This document shows positions 9,101-18,068 of a stretch of 19,988 nucleotides of DNA, in pieces. The stretch lies in assembly GCA_016720595.1 (NCBI GenBank), contig JADKKI010000075.1, positions 1-19,988 on the forward strand, given 5' to 3'. Below the pieces are notes generated by a model. It was given only the letters and a program-made list of their open reading frames with translations. It was not told the DNA's origin and searched no databases. The position numbers and the translations under genes were made by a program. Numbering within the stretch: position 1 is the stretch's first letter; every line of letters begins with the position of its first letter. This DNA comes from Myxococcales bacterium (GTDB taxonomy: Bacteria; Myxococcota_A; Polyangia; Haliangiales; Haliangiaceae).

Positions 9101-12100
9101 GTGGGCGTACGTGAAGGGCAGCTACCAGCAGCAGGAGGTAGAGCCGCAGCCGTGCGGGGTGACGATCGCCACCGCGCCGGGGACCTGCACGTTCCAGACA
9201 GCGAGGGGCGGCCAGTACGCCGTCACCGCCACGATCATCGACGACAAGGGCCGGCAGAACCAGAGCAAGCTGCAGTTCACTGTCTCCGGCGGCGAGGAGG
9301 GGCCACCCGCGCGCGAGGTCAGCGAGGAGCGCGTGCAGCTGATCCCTGACAAGCACGACTACAGCCCCGGCAACACCGCCGAGGTGCTGATCCAGACGCC
9401 GTTCTATCCCGCCGAGGGCGTGCTGAGCTGGCGGCGCAGCGGCATCGTCAAGCTCGAGAGGATCACGCTCGACGGGCCGACCAAGATCGTCACCGTCCCG
9501 ATCACCGATGCGATGACCCCGAACCTGCATGTCCGGGTGGATCTCGTCGGGATGGCCGTGCGCGCGGACGATCAGGGCCGGCCCGATCCAACGAAGCCAA
9601 AGCGGCCCGCGCGTTCGCATCGGGCACCATCAACCTCCCGATCCCGCCGCGCCATCGCACGCTCGCGATCACCGTCACGCCGGCGGCACCCAAGGTCTCG
9701 CCTGCCGCAAAGACCTCGCTCGCCGTGGAGATCCGCGACGCCGCGGGCAAGCCGGTCGCCGACGCCGAGGCGGCCGTGATCGTGGTGGACGAGGCGATCC
9801 TCGCGCTCGCGGATGCGCAGTTCGGAACTCCGATCGACACGTTCTATGCGATGCGCGGCACCGATTCGCAGGATCGGTTCTCGCGCGCCGACGTCAAGCT
9901 CGCGAAGCTGCCCAGCCCCGGCCGCCCCGACGCGCCGCCGCCACCGAAGGCGAGCGGCGGCAACATCGAGGCCGACGATGACGCCCAGTATGACAGCGAC
10001 CAGCCAGAGGGCACCGGCACCGCGATGGCACTCGAGGAAGGGAGGATGGGGAAGAAGGACGAGAAGCGCTCGGGGTCGCAGAACGAGGCGCTCCTCCGCG
10101 ACGAGGACCCGAACGTCACACGACAGGAGGCGATCGCCCAGGCCCGCAGCGCCGGGTTCCTCGGCAGCAGTGCGCTCGAGCCGGCGCCGAACACCCCGAT
10201 CGCGGTGCGCTCGAACTTCAACCCGCTCGCCGCGTTCGTGCCCCAGGTCAAGACGGATGCGAACGGCAAGGCCACCGTCGAGCTCGCGATGCCCGACAAC
10301 CTCACGCGTTATCGCGTGATCGTGATCGCGGTCGCTGGCGCGCAGCAGTTCGGCAAGGGCGAGAGCGCGATCACCGCGCGGCTCCCGCTGATGGTGCGGC
10401 CGAGCCCGCCGCGGTTCCTCAACTTCGGCGATACGTTCCAGCTCCCCGTCGTGGTGCAGAACCAGACCGACGCGCCGATGACGGTGCGCCTCGCGATCGC
10501 CGCCACCAACCTCGCGCTCACCGATGGCGCGGGCCGCTCGGTCACCGTGCCCGCGAACGATCGCGTGGAGGTGCAGTTCCCCGCCGCCGCCGAGCTCGCG
10601 GGTACGGCGCGCCTGCAGATCGTGGGCTCCGCCGGCGCGGACAGCGATGCCGCCGAGCTCGCGATCCCGGTGTGGACACCCGCCACCACCGAGGCGTTCG
10701 CGACCTACGGCGTGATCGACGACGGCGCGATGGCCCAGCCGATCGCCCTGCCCGGCAAGGGTCGTGCCGTCGTTCGGCGGCCTCCGAGATCACCGCGGCC
10801 TCCACCAACCTCCAGGCGCTGACAGACGTGATGTTCTACCTCGTCCACTATCCGTACGACTGCGCCGAGCAGCGCAGCAGCCGGATACTCGCGATCGCGG
10901 CGCTCCGCGACGTGCTCGAGGCGTTCAAGGTCAAGGACATGCCCTCGCGCGGCGCGATGGAGGCGAGCATCACCGCCGATCTCGCACACCTCGCCCAGAT
11001 GCAGAACCCCGACGGGGGCTTCGCCTACTGGGAGCGCAACTATCCCTCCGAGCCGTACCTCTCGGTGCACGTCGCGAGCGCGCTCGCCCGCGCCAAGGCG
11101 AAGGGCTATCCGGTGCCCGCCGCGATGGTCCAGCGGGCGCTCGGCTTCCTCCGCGACATCGAGGCCCACTACACGATCCACTATTCCCCCGAGGTCCGCC
11201 GCTCGATCTCCGCGTACGCGCTCTACGTGCGCAAGCTCCTCGGCGATCTCGACATCGCGAAGGGCCAGAAGCTGATCGCGGACGCCGGCGGGGTCGAGAA
11301 GCTCGCGATGGAGACCAACGGGTGGCTGCTCTCGCTGTTCGCCGGGAACCCCGCGGCCGCCGCGCAGCGCAAGGCGATCGTGCGCCACGCCCTCAACAAG
11401 GTGTCCGAGACCGCGGGGGCGGCGAACTTCACCACCAGCTATGGCGATGGCAGCTATCTGCTGCTCGCGAGCGATCGGCGCGTCGACGCGGTGATGCTCG
11501 AGGCGCTGATCCTCGAGCAGCCGGATCTGGATCTGATCCCGAAGCTCGTCACCGGCCTGCTCACCCACCGGAGCGCCGGCCACTGGCTCAACACGCAGGA
11601 GAATGCGTTCGCCCTCCTCGCCCTCGACCTCTACTTCCAGACCTACGAGAAGGTCACGCCGAACTTCGTCGCGCGTGTGTGGCTGGGCAACGACTCCGCC
11701 GGAGAGCTCCCGTTCCGCGGCCGCTCCACCAAGTACTTCCAGATCAACGTGCCGATGACCGCGGTGGCCGCGCACGACCAGCAGGCGCTGACGATCCAGA
11801 AGGACGGCACCGGCCGGCTCTACTACCGGATCGGCATGACCTATGCGCCCGCCTCCCTGAGCCTCGCGGCCGCCGACTACGGGTTCGTCGTCGAGCGGAC
11901 CTACGAGGGCATCGACGATCCGAAGGACGTCCGCCGCGGCCCCGATGCGACCTGGCACATCAAGGCGGGCGCGCGCGTGCGCGTGAAGCTCTCGATGGTG
12001 AACGAGAACCGCCGGTACCACGTGGCGCTCGTCGATCCGCTCCCTGCGGGGCTCGAGATCCTGAACCCCGCGCTCGCAGGCCAGCCGGCGCTGCCCGCGG

Positions 12101-12357
12101 ACGCGAGCGTCACCGACGAGACCTCCGGGCGTGGCGCGTACTGGTGGTGGTATGGCCCGTGGTACGAGCACCAGAACCTGCGCGACGAGCGCGCCGAGGC
12201 GTTCACCCAGGAGCTCGCCGAGGGCGTGCACGCGTACGCGTACGTGACGCGCGCCACCACGCCGGGGACGTTCGTCGTCCCGCCGCCGAAGGCCGAGGAG
12301 ATGTACATGCCCGAGACGTTCGGGCGCGGGGCGAGCGACAAGGTGATCGTCGAGTAA
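6132..12357 (+). CDS. Alpha-2-macroglobulin family protein with thioester motif
   Basis: About 2,070 residues after frame correction, within the usual size of bacterial macroglobulins. The N-terminus [20 protein letters not shown] is a signal peptide or membrane anchor. Macroglobulin-type beta domains follow ([37 protein letters not shown]). Next come the MG2/MG3 signatures [20 protein letters not shown] and [20 protein letters not shown], then [29 protein letters not shown] opens the C-terminal half. The thioester-type motif [12 protein letters not shown] has the reactive Cys and Gln of CxEQ at 10861-10872. An alpha-alpha toroid domain follows ([20 protein letters not shown]) and the C-terminal domain ends DKVIVE. 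The family traps proteases that cut a bait region and cross-links them through the thioester. Frames change at least seven times, mostly before 8478 and again near 9600-9720 and 10770. No penicillin-binding protein 1C gene lies beside it, unlike the enterobacterial arrangement. Confidence 0.92.
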
Positions 12358-12380
12358 CGAACCGTGTTACTGCTCGAACC

Positions 12381-13097
12381 ATGAAGCTGCGTACCGCTGT
12401 CGCTGGTTGTGTTCTCCTGGCCTCGGGCTCCGCGTTCGCCGCGGATCACATCGCCAGGATCGCCGAGGTGATGGTCTCCAACCAGGGCTCGAACACGTCG
12501 CAGTTCATCGAGCTCGAGGACCCGAACGGTGAGTCGTTCCCGTCCACGCCGTACTCGATGACCCTGTTCGACGGTGCAGGCACCTCGCTCGGATCCGTCG
12601 CGTTGACCGTCCCCGCCGGGACCACCCGCCTCGTGGTCGCGACGGCCACGGCGGTGACGCAGTTCGGCTTGACCGGCGCGACGGCGCTCACCATCACGCT
12701 GCCGGTGAACGGGCAGGTGTGCTTCAACAACAGCGTCGCCCGCATCCACTGCTTCGGCTGGGGCAACGTGACGTCGCAGATCGTCGCGCCGCTCAACAAC
12801 GATCTCGGCCCCACCCCGCCCGACGGCATGTCGGTCCAGCGGGTGTCCGGAACGTATGCCCTCGGCACGCCCACGCCCGGCGCCGCCAACACCGCCGCGG
12901 TTCCCGATAGCTCGATCGACGCCGGGGTGATCGATGCGCCGCCCGCCGCCGTCGACGCCGCGCCCGCGATCGATGCGCCGACCGGCAATCCGAACAACCC
13001 GAGCAAGGACGATGGCTGCAGCGTCGGTGCGGGTGCGTCGTGGTTCGGTCTCGTCGGGCTCGCGGCGCTCGTGCTCCTGCGCCGCCGTCGCGCGTAG
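12381..13097 (+). CDS. MYXO-CTERM surface protein with lamin-tail-like domain
   Basis: 238 residues in one intact frame. A classical signal peptide (MKLRTAVAGCVLLASGSAFA, cleavage before ADH) is followed by a lamin-tail-domain-like beta sandwich (IAEVMVSNQGSNTSQFIELE ... TPTPGAANT). A linker of IDA repeats (SIDAGVIDAPPAAVDAAPAI) comes next. The end is a MYXO-CTERM tail: DDGCSVGAG, a hydrophobic helix (WFGLVGLAALVLL) and RRRRA. Known MYXO-CTERM proteins are cleaved near the invariant Cys by a rhombosortase/myxosortase-type protease and displayed on the cell surface. It starts 23 bases after the macroglobulin stop, so co-transcription is likely. Lamin-tail domains in secreted bacterial proteins often accompany nucleases or adhesive proteins, but no catalytic domain is visible here. 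Confidence 0.88.
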   Translation: MKLRTAVAGCVLLASGSAFAADHIARIAEVMVSNQGSNTSQFIELEDPNGESFPSTPYSMTLFDGAGTSLGSVALTVPAGTTRLVVATATAVTQFGLTGATALTITLPVNGQVCFNNSVARIHCFGWGNVTSQIVAPLNNDLGPTPPDGMSVQRVSGTYALGTPTPGAANTAAVPDSSIDAGVIDAPPAAVDAAPAIDAPTGNPNNPSKDDGCSVGAGASWFGLVGLAALVLLRRRRA

Positions 13098-13318
13098 TGG
13101 CTCGCTGATCGGCCACTGGCGACTGCTGGAGTTGCCGCCGCGAGCGATGTCGATCGCGTAGGCGGGCTCACCCTCGACGAGAGATCGCGAGGTTCGCCGC
13201 GCGATCGCGAGTGCGATCTGTCTACCGCGGGTTTCGGTGTGGAACCTACGGGAATCAGGCGTGTGCTGGCATCGCCGCTGCACCTGGGTCCTGCACAGCC
13301 AACAAAGGACCACAGCAC
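13098..13318. promoter_or_regulatory. Intergenic region with paired repeats, probable promoter of the leader-peptide gene
   Basis: A 221-base non-coding stretch. The 9-mer GATCGCGAG occurs twice (13183-13191 and 13203-13211), exactly 20 bases apart, about two helical turns. An outer 7-base inverted pair (AGATCGC 13182-13188, GCGATCT 13213-13219) brackets them. This is a reasonable operator candidate about 100 bases upstream of the start at 13319. AAAGGA at 13304-13309 is a plausible ribosome binding site, nine bases before that ATG. No promoter boxes are identified. Confidence 0.35.
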
Positions 13319-13649
13319 ATGTCGACCACCGAGTTTCAGACGATCTCCACCGACCTCCTCTCCACCGTCGCCGGCGGCAGTCAGCTGTCCTCCGGGATGT
13401 CGCGAGCGCGCGAGCTCGGCCTGCACATCACCTCGACCACGGGCGGCAAAGCACGCGGCGCACTCGTACCACTACCAGGGGCGCGCCTTCGACGCCGCGG
13501 GGAGCCCCTCGGCGATGCGCCAGTTCTATCGGGAGATGTCGGGCACGCACCCGACCGAGCTGTTCTACGACCCGATGGGCGGCATCAAGCACGGCCGCAA
13601 CATCGGTGCGATCGGCGGGCACGGCACCCACGTCCACCTCGCGTACTGA
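13319..13649 (+). CDS. Double-glycine-leader M15-like metallopeptidase (one frameshift)
   Basis: Starts MSTTEFQTISTDLLSTVAGG. This matches bacteriocin-type double-glycine leaders: GG at -2/-1, with hydrophobic V at -4, L at -7 and I at -12. Such leaders are cut by C39 peptidase ABC exporters. The core begins SQLSSGMSRARELGLHITST. The frame then breaks at the AAA run 13448-13450; removing one A gives TGGKHAAHSYHYQGRAFDAA, and a single frame of 109 residues to the TGA at 13647-13649. SYHYQGRAFD fits the zinc-binding SxHxxGxAxD motif of M15 peptidases, and the end, GGHGTHVHLAY, supplies the HxH motif. M15 members cleave D-Ala-containing cell-wall peptides. The Glu/Asp usually found just before HxH is not evident (GHGT), so activity is uncertain. 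No cognate exporter lies in the window. Confidence 0.72.
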
Positions 13650-13669
13650 GAGTGCGGTAGGTTCGCGGC

Positions 13670-14128
13670 GTGAACATCGACGCCGCGCAGTACAAGCAGA
13701 TCGCCTCCACCGTGTACGGCCAGGAGGGCGGTCCCACGCCCGCCGAGGCCGAGCTCGTGGTGGCACTCTGCCAGCTCGTCGTCGCGGCGGATGATGTGGA
13801 GGATGCGGACGAGGCCGCGCTGTTCGAATCGATCGCGGCGCAGGTCTATGCGCACGCGAAGGCCGCGACCACGCCGCCCACGTTTCATCCGCTCGATGAT
13901 CCCGAGCAGCGGCGCGATCTGATCAAGAGCACCGCGGCGCAGCTCGTGGGCAAGCCGACGGCGCAGCTGGCCTATGCGCTCGCGTACATCCTGGCGATCT
14001 CCGATCTCGATCTCGCACCCGAAGAGGGCGAGCTGCTCGATGACCTGGTCGATGCACTCGAGCTCGATCCGGACAAGGCCGATGAGCTGATCGTCACGGT
14101 CACCGAGATCATCACGCCGGCCGAGTGA
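13670..14128 (+). CDS. TerB-like acidic helical protein
   Basis: An intact 152-residue frame starting at GTG 13670, 20 bases after the leader-peptide gene, so possibly in the same operon. It is all-helical and acidic, with two similar halves: AELVVALCQLVVAADDVEDA and AYALAYILAISDLDLAPEEG. Each is followed by an acidic loop and a helix (ADEAALFESIAA; LLDDLVDALELDPDKADELI). This alternation of a hydrophobic helix, acidic loop and helix resembles TerB/TerB-like domains, which in tellurite-resistance systems associate with metal or the membrane. No other ter genes are nearby, so a resistance role is not supported. Function otherwise unknown. Confidence 0.6.
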   Translation: MNIDAAQYKQIASTVYGQEGGPTPAEAELVVALCQLVVAADDVEDADEAALFESIAAQVYAHAKAATTPPTFHPLDDPEQRRDLIKSTAAQLVGKPTAQLAYALAYILAISDLDLAPEEGELLDDLVDALELDPDKADELIVTVTEIITPAE

Positions 14129-14182
14129 TCAGCGCCGCGGCGCCTGGACGTGGCTTGCCGGGCGCGTGCTGTGCCGGAACGC

Positions 14183-14214
14183 GAGGTTACGCGAGGATCG
14201 ACTCCCGTAACCTC
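14183..14214. other. Inverted repeat, terminator or operator
   Basis: GAGGTTACG (14183-14191) and CGTAACCTC (14206-14214) are perfect complements with a 14-base loop. Inside the loop GAG (14193-14195) and CTC (14202-14204) can extend the stem after a mismatch. It lies 54 bases after the TerB-like stop and 25 bases before the MsrA start. No T-run follows, so it could be a terminator, a 5' UTR hairpin or a regulator site. Confidence 0.45.
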
Positions 14215-14239
14215 ACGCCACGGCTCGCGTAGACCTCCC

Positions 14240-14835
14240 ATGATGCGACACATGCTCCTCGCCGCCGTCGTCGCCCTGGGCTGCACGGCCGGCTCGTCGG
14301 ATTCGCACGCGGCCCCCACCCCGCCCACGCCGAACGGCCCACGCGAGGTCGCGATCCTGGCGGGTGGCTGCTTCTGGGGGATGGAGCACGTGCTCCTCGA
14401 CGCCCCCGGATCGTGGACATCGAGGTCGGCTATGCGGGTGGAGCCTCAGGAGTCGGCGACCTATGACCAGGTGTCCGAGGGCAACACGGGGCATGCCGAG
14501 TCGGTGCGCGTGACCTTCGATCCCTCCGTCCTCAGCTACGAGGACCTGCTCGTGCACTGGTACTTCCGCGGGCACGACCCGACCAGCTCGACCGCCAGAA
14601 CAACGACATCGGCACGCAGTACCGCTCCGAGATCTTCACGCTGTCCTCCGCGCAGGCGAAGGCCGCGGCGTCCGCGAAGGACCGCGTCGCGAAGACCGGC
14701 AAGTGGGGCTTCCCGATCGTCACCAAGATCGAGCCCGCGACCACCTGGGTCCGCGCCGAGGACTATCACCAGGACTATCTGGTGAAGCACCCGAACGGCT
14801 ACAACGATCACTTCCTGCGGAAGTTCGACTTCTGA
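14240..14835 (+). CDS. msrA: Peptide methionine sulfoxide reductase MsrA, lipoprotein form (frameshifted)
   Basis: Starts MMRHMLLAAVVALGCTAGSS, a signal peptide with lipobox ALGC, so it is placed in the envelope. The catalytic motif AGGCFWGMEHVL carries the nucleophilic Cys. The family continues as DIEVGYAGG (another frame, about 14412-14440), YDQVSEGNTGHAESVRVTFD and SYEDLLVHWYFRGHDP. After a second frame change come NNDIGTQYRSEIF, WGFPIVTKIEP and AEDYHQDYL, ending RKFDF. The enzyme reduces methionine-S-sulfoxide in proteins; an exported version would repair oxidised envelope proteins. Resolving cysteines downstream of the catalytic Cys are not seen in the tail. About three indels, near 14410, 14440 and 14580, are needed for one frame. 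The start is the first of two adjacent ATGs before the signal peptide. Confidence 0.9.
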
Positions 14836-14898
14836 GGCGCCGCGCGAGCTTCGGAGCCCTCCGGGCCCGTTCTCGCACCCCTGTGATAGTGGTCAGGG

Positions 14899-16720
14899 AT
14901 GGAAGTCGCCACAGATCCGCTCGCCGTCCTGAGCGGGGTGTTCGGCCACGGGCTTCCGGGGCGGGCAGCGCGAGGCTGTCGAGGCCGTGGTCGCGGGCGG
15001 CGATGCGGTGGTCCTCCTGCCCACGGGCGCCGGCAAGTCGTCCTGCTACCAGGTGCCGCCGCCGTGATGTTCGCGCGCGCCGGGCTCGGGACCACGTTGG
15101 TGGTCTCGCCGCTGATCGCGCTGATGATCGATCAGGTCGCAGGCCTGACCGCACGCGGCATCCCTGCGGCGGCGCTACACAGCCACCAGGAGGATGACGA
15201 GCGGCGAGACGTCATCGATCGGCTGCTCCGCGGCGAGCTCGCCGTGCTGTACATCTCTCCCGAGCGCGCGGTGCAGGAGGGGTTCCTGCGGTTGATCGCC
15301 CGCGCGCGGATCGCCCTCCTCGCGATCGACGAGGCCCACTGCGTGAGCGAGTGGGGCCATGACTTCCGTCCCGAGTACATGCGCCTGCGCGAGCTGCGCG
15401 ATGTGGTGCGCGTGCCCACGATCGCGCTGACCGCCACCGCCACGCCGCGCGTGATGGCCGAGATCGTGAGCTCGCTCGCTGCGCCAGCCGGCCATTGTCC
15501 GCGGTGACTTCCGGCGCCCCAACCTCGCGTTCGAGGTCCAGCATCACCGCGGAGATGAGGGCCGGTTCGCGGCCACGATCGCCGCGCTCGAGGCGGCCGG
15601 CTTGCGCGATCGCGGTGGCGGGCGCGCGATCGTGTACTGCGCCACCCGCAAAGAAGACGGAGGCCGTGGCCGCCCGGCTGAAGTCGGCGGGGTTTGGCGC
15701 GGCGCACTATCACGCCGGCCGCACCGCGCTGGCGAGGATCGCGCGCAGCGTGGCTTCTCCTGAGCAAGACGCGGGTGCTGGTGGCGACGAGCGCGTTCGG
15801 GATGGGCGTGGACTATCCGGACGTGCGCGTGATCGTGCACTTCCAGGCGCCGGGCAGCATCGAGGCGTACTACCAGGAGGCCGGGCGCGCGAGCCGAGAT
15901 GGCGAGCCCGGGCGCTGCGTGCTGCTGTTCGGGCAGGCCGATCTGATGACACAGCGGCGGCTCGCCGAGCTGGGCGGTGCGGGGAGTGCGCAGCGCCGTG
16001 ACGAGGCCCCGCGCCTCGATCGAGCGGTACGCGCACGCGAGCGCGTGCCGGCAGGAGCTGCTGTGCGCGCACTTCACGGGGCACAGAGCAGCGTCACGTG
16101 GGGAGCTGCGATGTGCGTGGATCCGGGCGCGGTGCGCGAGCGCACGATCCAGGTCCGCGAGGTGCGCGAGGACCGGCCGGTCGCCGTGACCGCGCTCGGG
16201 GCCGAGGCGCGGCAGCTGATCCTCGATGCGGTGGGCTCGCTGCGTCGCCCGATCGGCAAGCTCAACCTCGCGAAGATGCTGCGCGGGAGCAAGTGCAAGG
16301 CGATGACCGACACGGCCTCCTGCATCTGCCGCAGCACGGCGCGCTCCCGATGCGAGCGAGGATGAGCTGGTCGCCGGCATCGAGCAGCTGATCACCGAGC
16401 GCAAGCTCGCGCGGCGCGGTCGGAAGTATCCGACGGTGGCCCTGCCCGGCCCGCGGCTCCGCGCACCGGAGATCCGCGCCCGTCGCGGCGGTTCGTGAAG
16501 ACCTCGAGCATGACGATCGAGCTCGAGAGCTATCGCAAGCGGATGGCGCGCCAGCTCAAGTGGAAGGCGTACATGGTGTTCCAGCGCGGCGTGATCGCGG
16601 CGATCGATCGGCAGCGCCCGACGACGAAGGAGGGGCCTCGCGCGGATCCGGGGCTCGGCCCCGGCGAAGATCGCTCGGTTCGGCGATGACCTGCTCGCCG
16701 TGATCCGCCGGCACGCCTGA
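14899..16720 (+). CDS. recQ: RecQ-type ATP-dependent DNA helicase (heavily frameshifted)
   Basis: Starts [18 protein letters not shown]. Walker A is [15 protein letters not shown] (about 15013-15057), and [19 protein letters not shown] follows. The DEAH box and RecQ loop read [19 protein letters not shown] (about 15322-15378), and motif III is [12 protein letters not shown]. The second RecA lobe has [29 protein letters not shown] and [12 protein letters not shown]. The zinc subdomain is readable as [11 protein letters not shown] and SCDVC. The RQC region ([20 protein letters not shown]) and a C-terminal HRDC-like domain ([20 protein letters not shown] ... LLAVIRRHA) complete a full RecQ. It unwinds 3'-5' in recombination and replication repair. 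About nine frame changes are needed, yet motifs are in order and well conserved, which argues for sequencing error over gene decay. Confidence 0.92.
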
Positions 16721-16755
16721 CGCCGGCCTACGCGACGCGACGTCCGGAAGACGAA

Positions 16756-16787
16756 CGGCCGGTCGAGGCGAACCGCTCGACCGGCCG
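16756..16787. terminator. Hairpin between convergent genes
   Basis: CGGCCGGTCGAG (16756-16767) and CTCGACCGGCCG (16776-16787) form a perfect 12-bp stem with an 8-base loop. It lies 36 bases after the RecQ stop and 8 bases before the probable stop of the minus-strand flavoenzyme, where a bidirectional terminator is expected. There is no clear T-run on either side, so Rho-independent action is not certain. Confidence 0.65.
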
Positions 16788-16794
16788 GCTAGCT

Positions 16795-18068
16795 TCACGC
16801 GCGGGCAACACCCGCGAGTGCCCAGGCACCTGCACGGTGCCCGGTGGTGTGACGATGCTGCACGCGCCAGGATCGAGGCACCGATCGCGGACTGAGCGTC
16901 GTAGTGCTGAAGTGCGTGCAGCAGCTCCGGCGCGTTGACCACCCGATCCACGATGGCGCCGCGCGCCTCGCGCAGCTGGTCCGCGAGCCCCAGTGCCAGC
17001 GCGACGTTGATGAAGCACGTCTGGCCCGAGAACACGTGACCGGTCTGCGCTGCGTCACCCGCGATCACGATCGGCGCGCGGCCGTCACCGCCGATGAAGC
17101 GGTGGGGCAGCGTCGTCGCCGCGGTGGTGAACACCATCGGCGGGACGATGCACGGTGCGCCCGCGAGGCCGTGCGCCTGGGCCGCTGTCGCGAAGCCCTG
17201 GTGCAGACGCTCGAGGGACGGTGTGCCCGCGATCCGCGGATCGACGAGGAGCGCGGTACCCGCACCGGACTCCTCGGGCGTCTGGAGCACGGTGCACGCA
17301 CCGGCTCGTCGAAGCCACGCACCGGGACTCCACGCGGATCCACTGACCGCGCTTTGCACCGGTGGCGAACAGCGCGCCGATCAGCCGACGCTGGACGCCC
17401 CTCGATGGGCGTCGCATCACGGAGGATCGTCGCGATCAACGGACGTGCGGCACCGGTGGCGATCACGGCCATCGCCGCGCGCGCGGTCGTACCGTCGGCG
17501 CACTGCAGCGAGACGCTGCGCGCGTGGCGACGCAGACGCGTCACCTCGCAACCGTATGCGACGGTTGCGCCGTGCACGAGTGCACGCGCGAGCAGGGCTT
17601 GCTGCGGGCGGCCGATCGGGACGAGCGCGAGTGGCGGCTGGGACGCGAGCGCCCACAGATCGCCCGGCAACGCCGGGACCTGCCCGCCGCTGCACCGACG
17701 ATCTCGCCACGGACGGTGCGTCCAGAAGCAAGATCGCCCTCGCAGCGAGAGTGCAGGCGCGACACGACGCGCGGATCCTCGAGATCGACGCCAAGGCGTG
17801 CGAGGTGCGCGAGGTCGCCCGCGCGCGCGACGAGCAGCTGCGGGCGAACCCTGCGCATCCGTCGCGAGCGGCGGGCGGCGGTCGAGCACCAGGGTCGTGA
17901 GGCCGAGGCGCGCCGTCTCGATCGCGAGGGCGAGACCCACAGGTCCCGCGCCGATGATCGCTAGGTCGTACTCCTCTGCCAGCACACAGGGCTGGACGAC
18001 AGATGCGATTCCCATCGCCCTCCCCAGTCCTGTGCCGGAGTGTTCGTGGTTTCCTTGGTCGTAGACAT
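16795..18068 (-). CDS. FAD-dependent monooxygenase-like oxidoreductase (frameshifted)
   Basis: The N-terminal FAD fold is clear: EEYDLAIIGAGPVGLALAIE, with GxGPxG, ending TLVLDRRPP. The middle reads LVPIGRPQQALLARALVHGA, VAYGCEVTRLRRHARSVSLQ and AMAVIATGAARPLI, typical of class A flavin monooxygenases. The second FAD motif is IVIAGDAAQTGHVFSGQTCF followed by NVALALGLADQL; the usual His after GDAA is Gln. Substrate unknown. Upstream, GGAGG (18077-18081) precedes an ATG at 18068 whose frame (MSTTKETTNTPAQDWGG) stops after 35 residues at 17961. The FAD frame itself offers ATG 18015 (MGIASVVQPC). A one-base error in the G-run near 18020 would join them, which I favour. The end is uncertain (TGA-type stops at 16795 or 16728 depending on frame). 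Several indels lie between 17100 and 17900. Confidence 0.72.

Noticed and set aside
10705..12231. Very long open frame (508 codons) antisense to the macroglobulin
   Set aside because: High GC makes antisense frames stay open. The product is Arg/Glu/His-rich with no recognisable domain, while the plus strand encodes clear macroglobulin and thioester motifs.
10764..12380. Plus-strand 777-codon frame running through the macroglobulin end into the MYXO-CTERM protein
   Set aside because: Its first ~540 residues are an Arg/Pro-rich out-of-frame shadow of the macroglobulin. Only the part from 12381 is a real gene with its own signal peptide.
13670..14128. Tellurite-resistance operon
   Set aside because: Only one TerB-like protein is present; no TerC, TerD or TerZ-type genes are nearby.
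14899..16720. Programmed ribosomal frameshifting or decay in recQ
   Set aside because: There are too many breaks, in both directions and without slippery sites, and all motifs are conserved. Sequencing indels are the simpler explanation.
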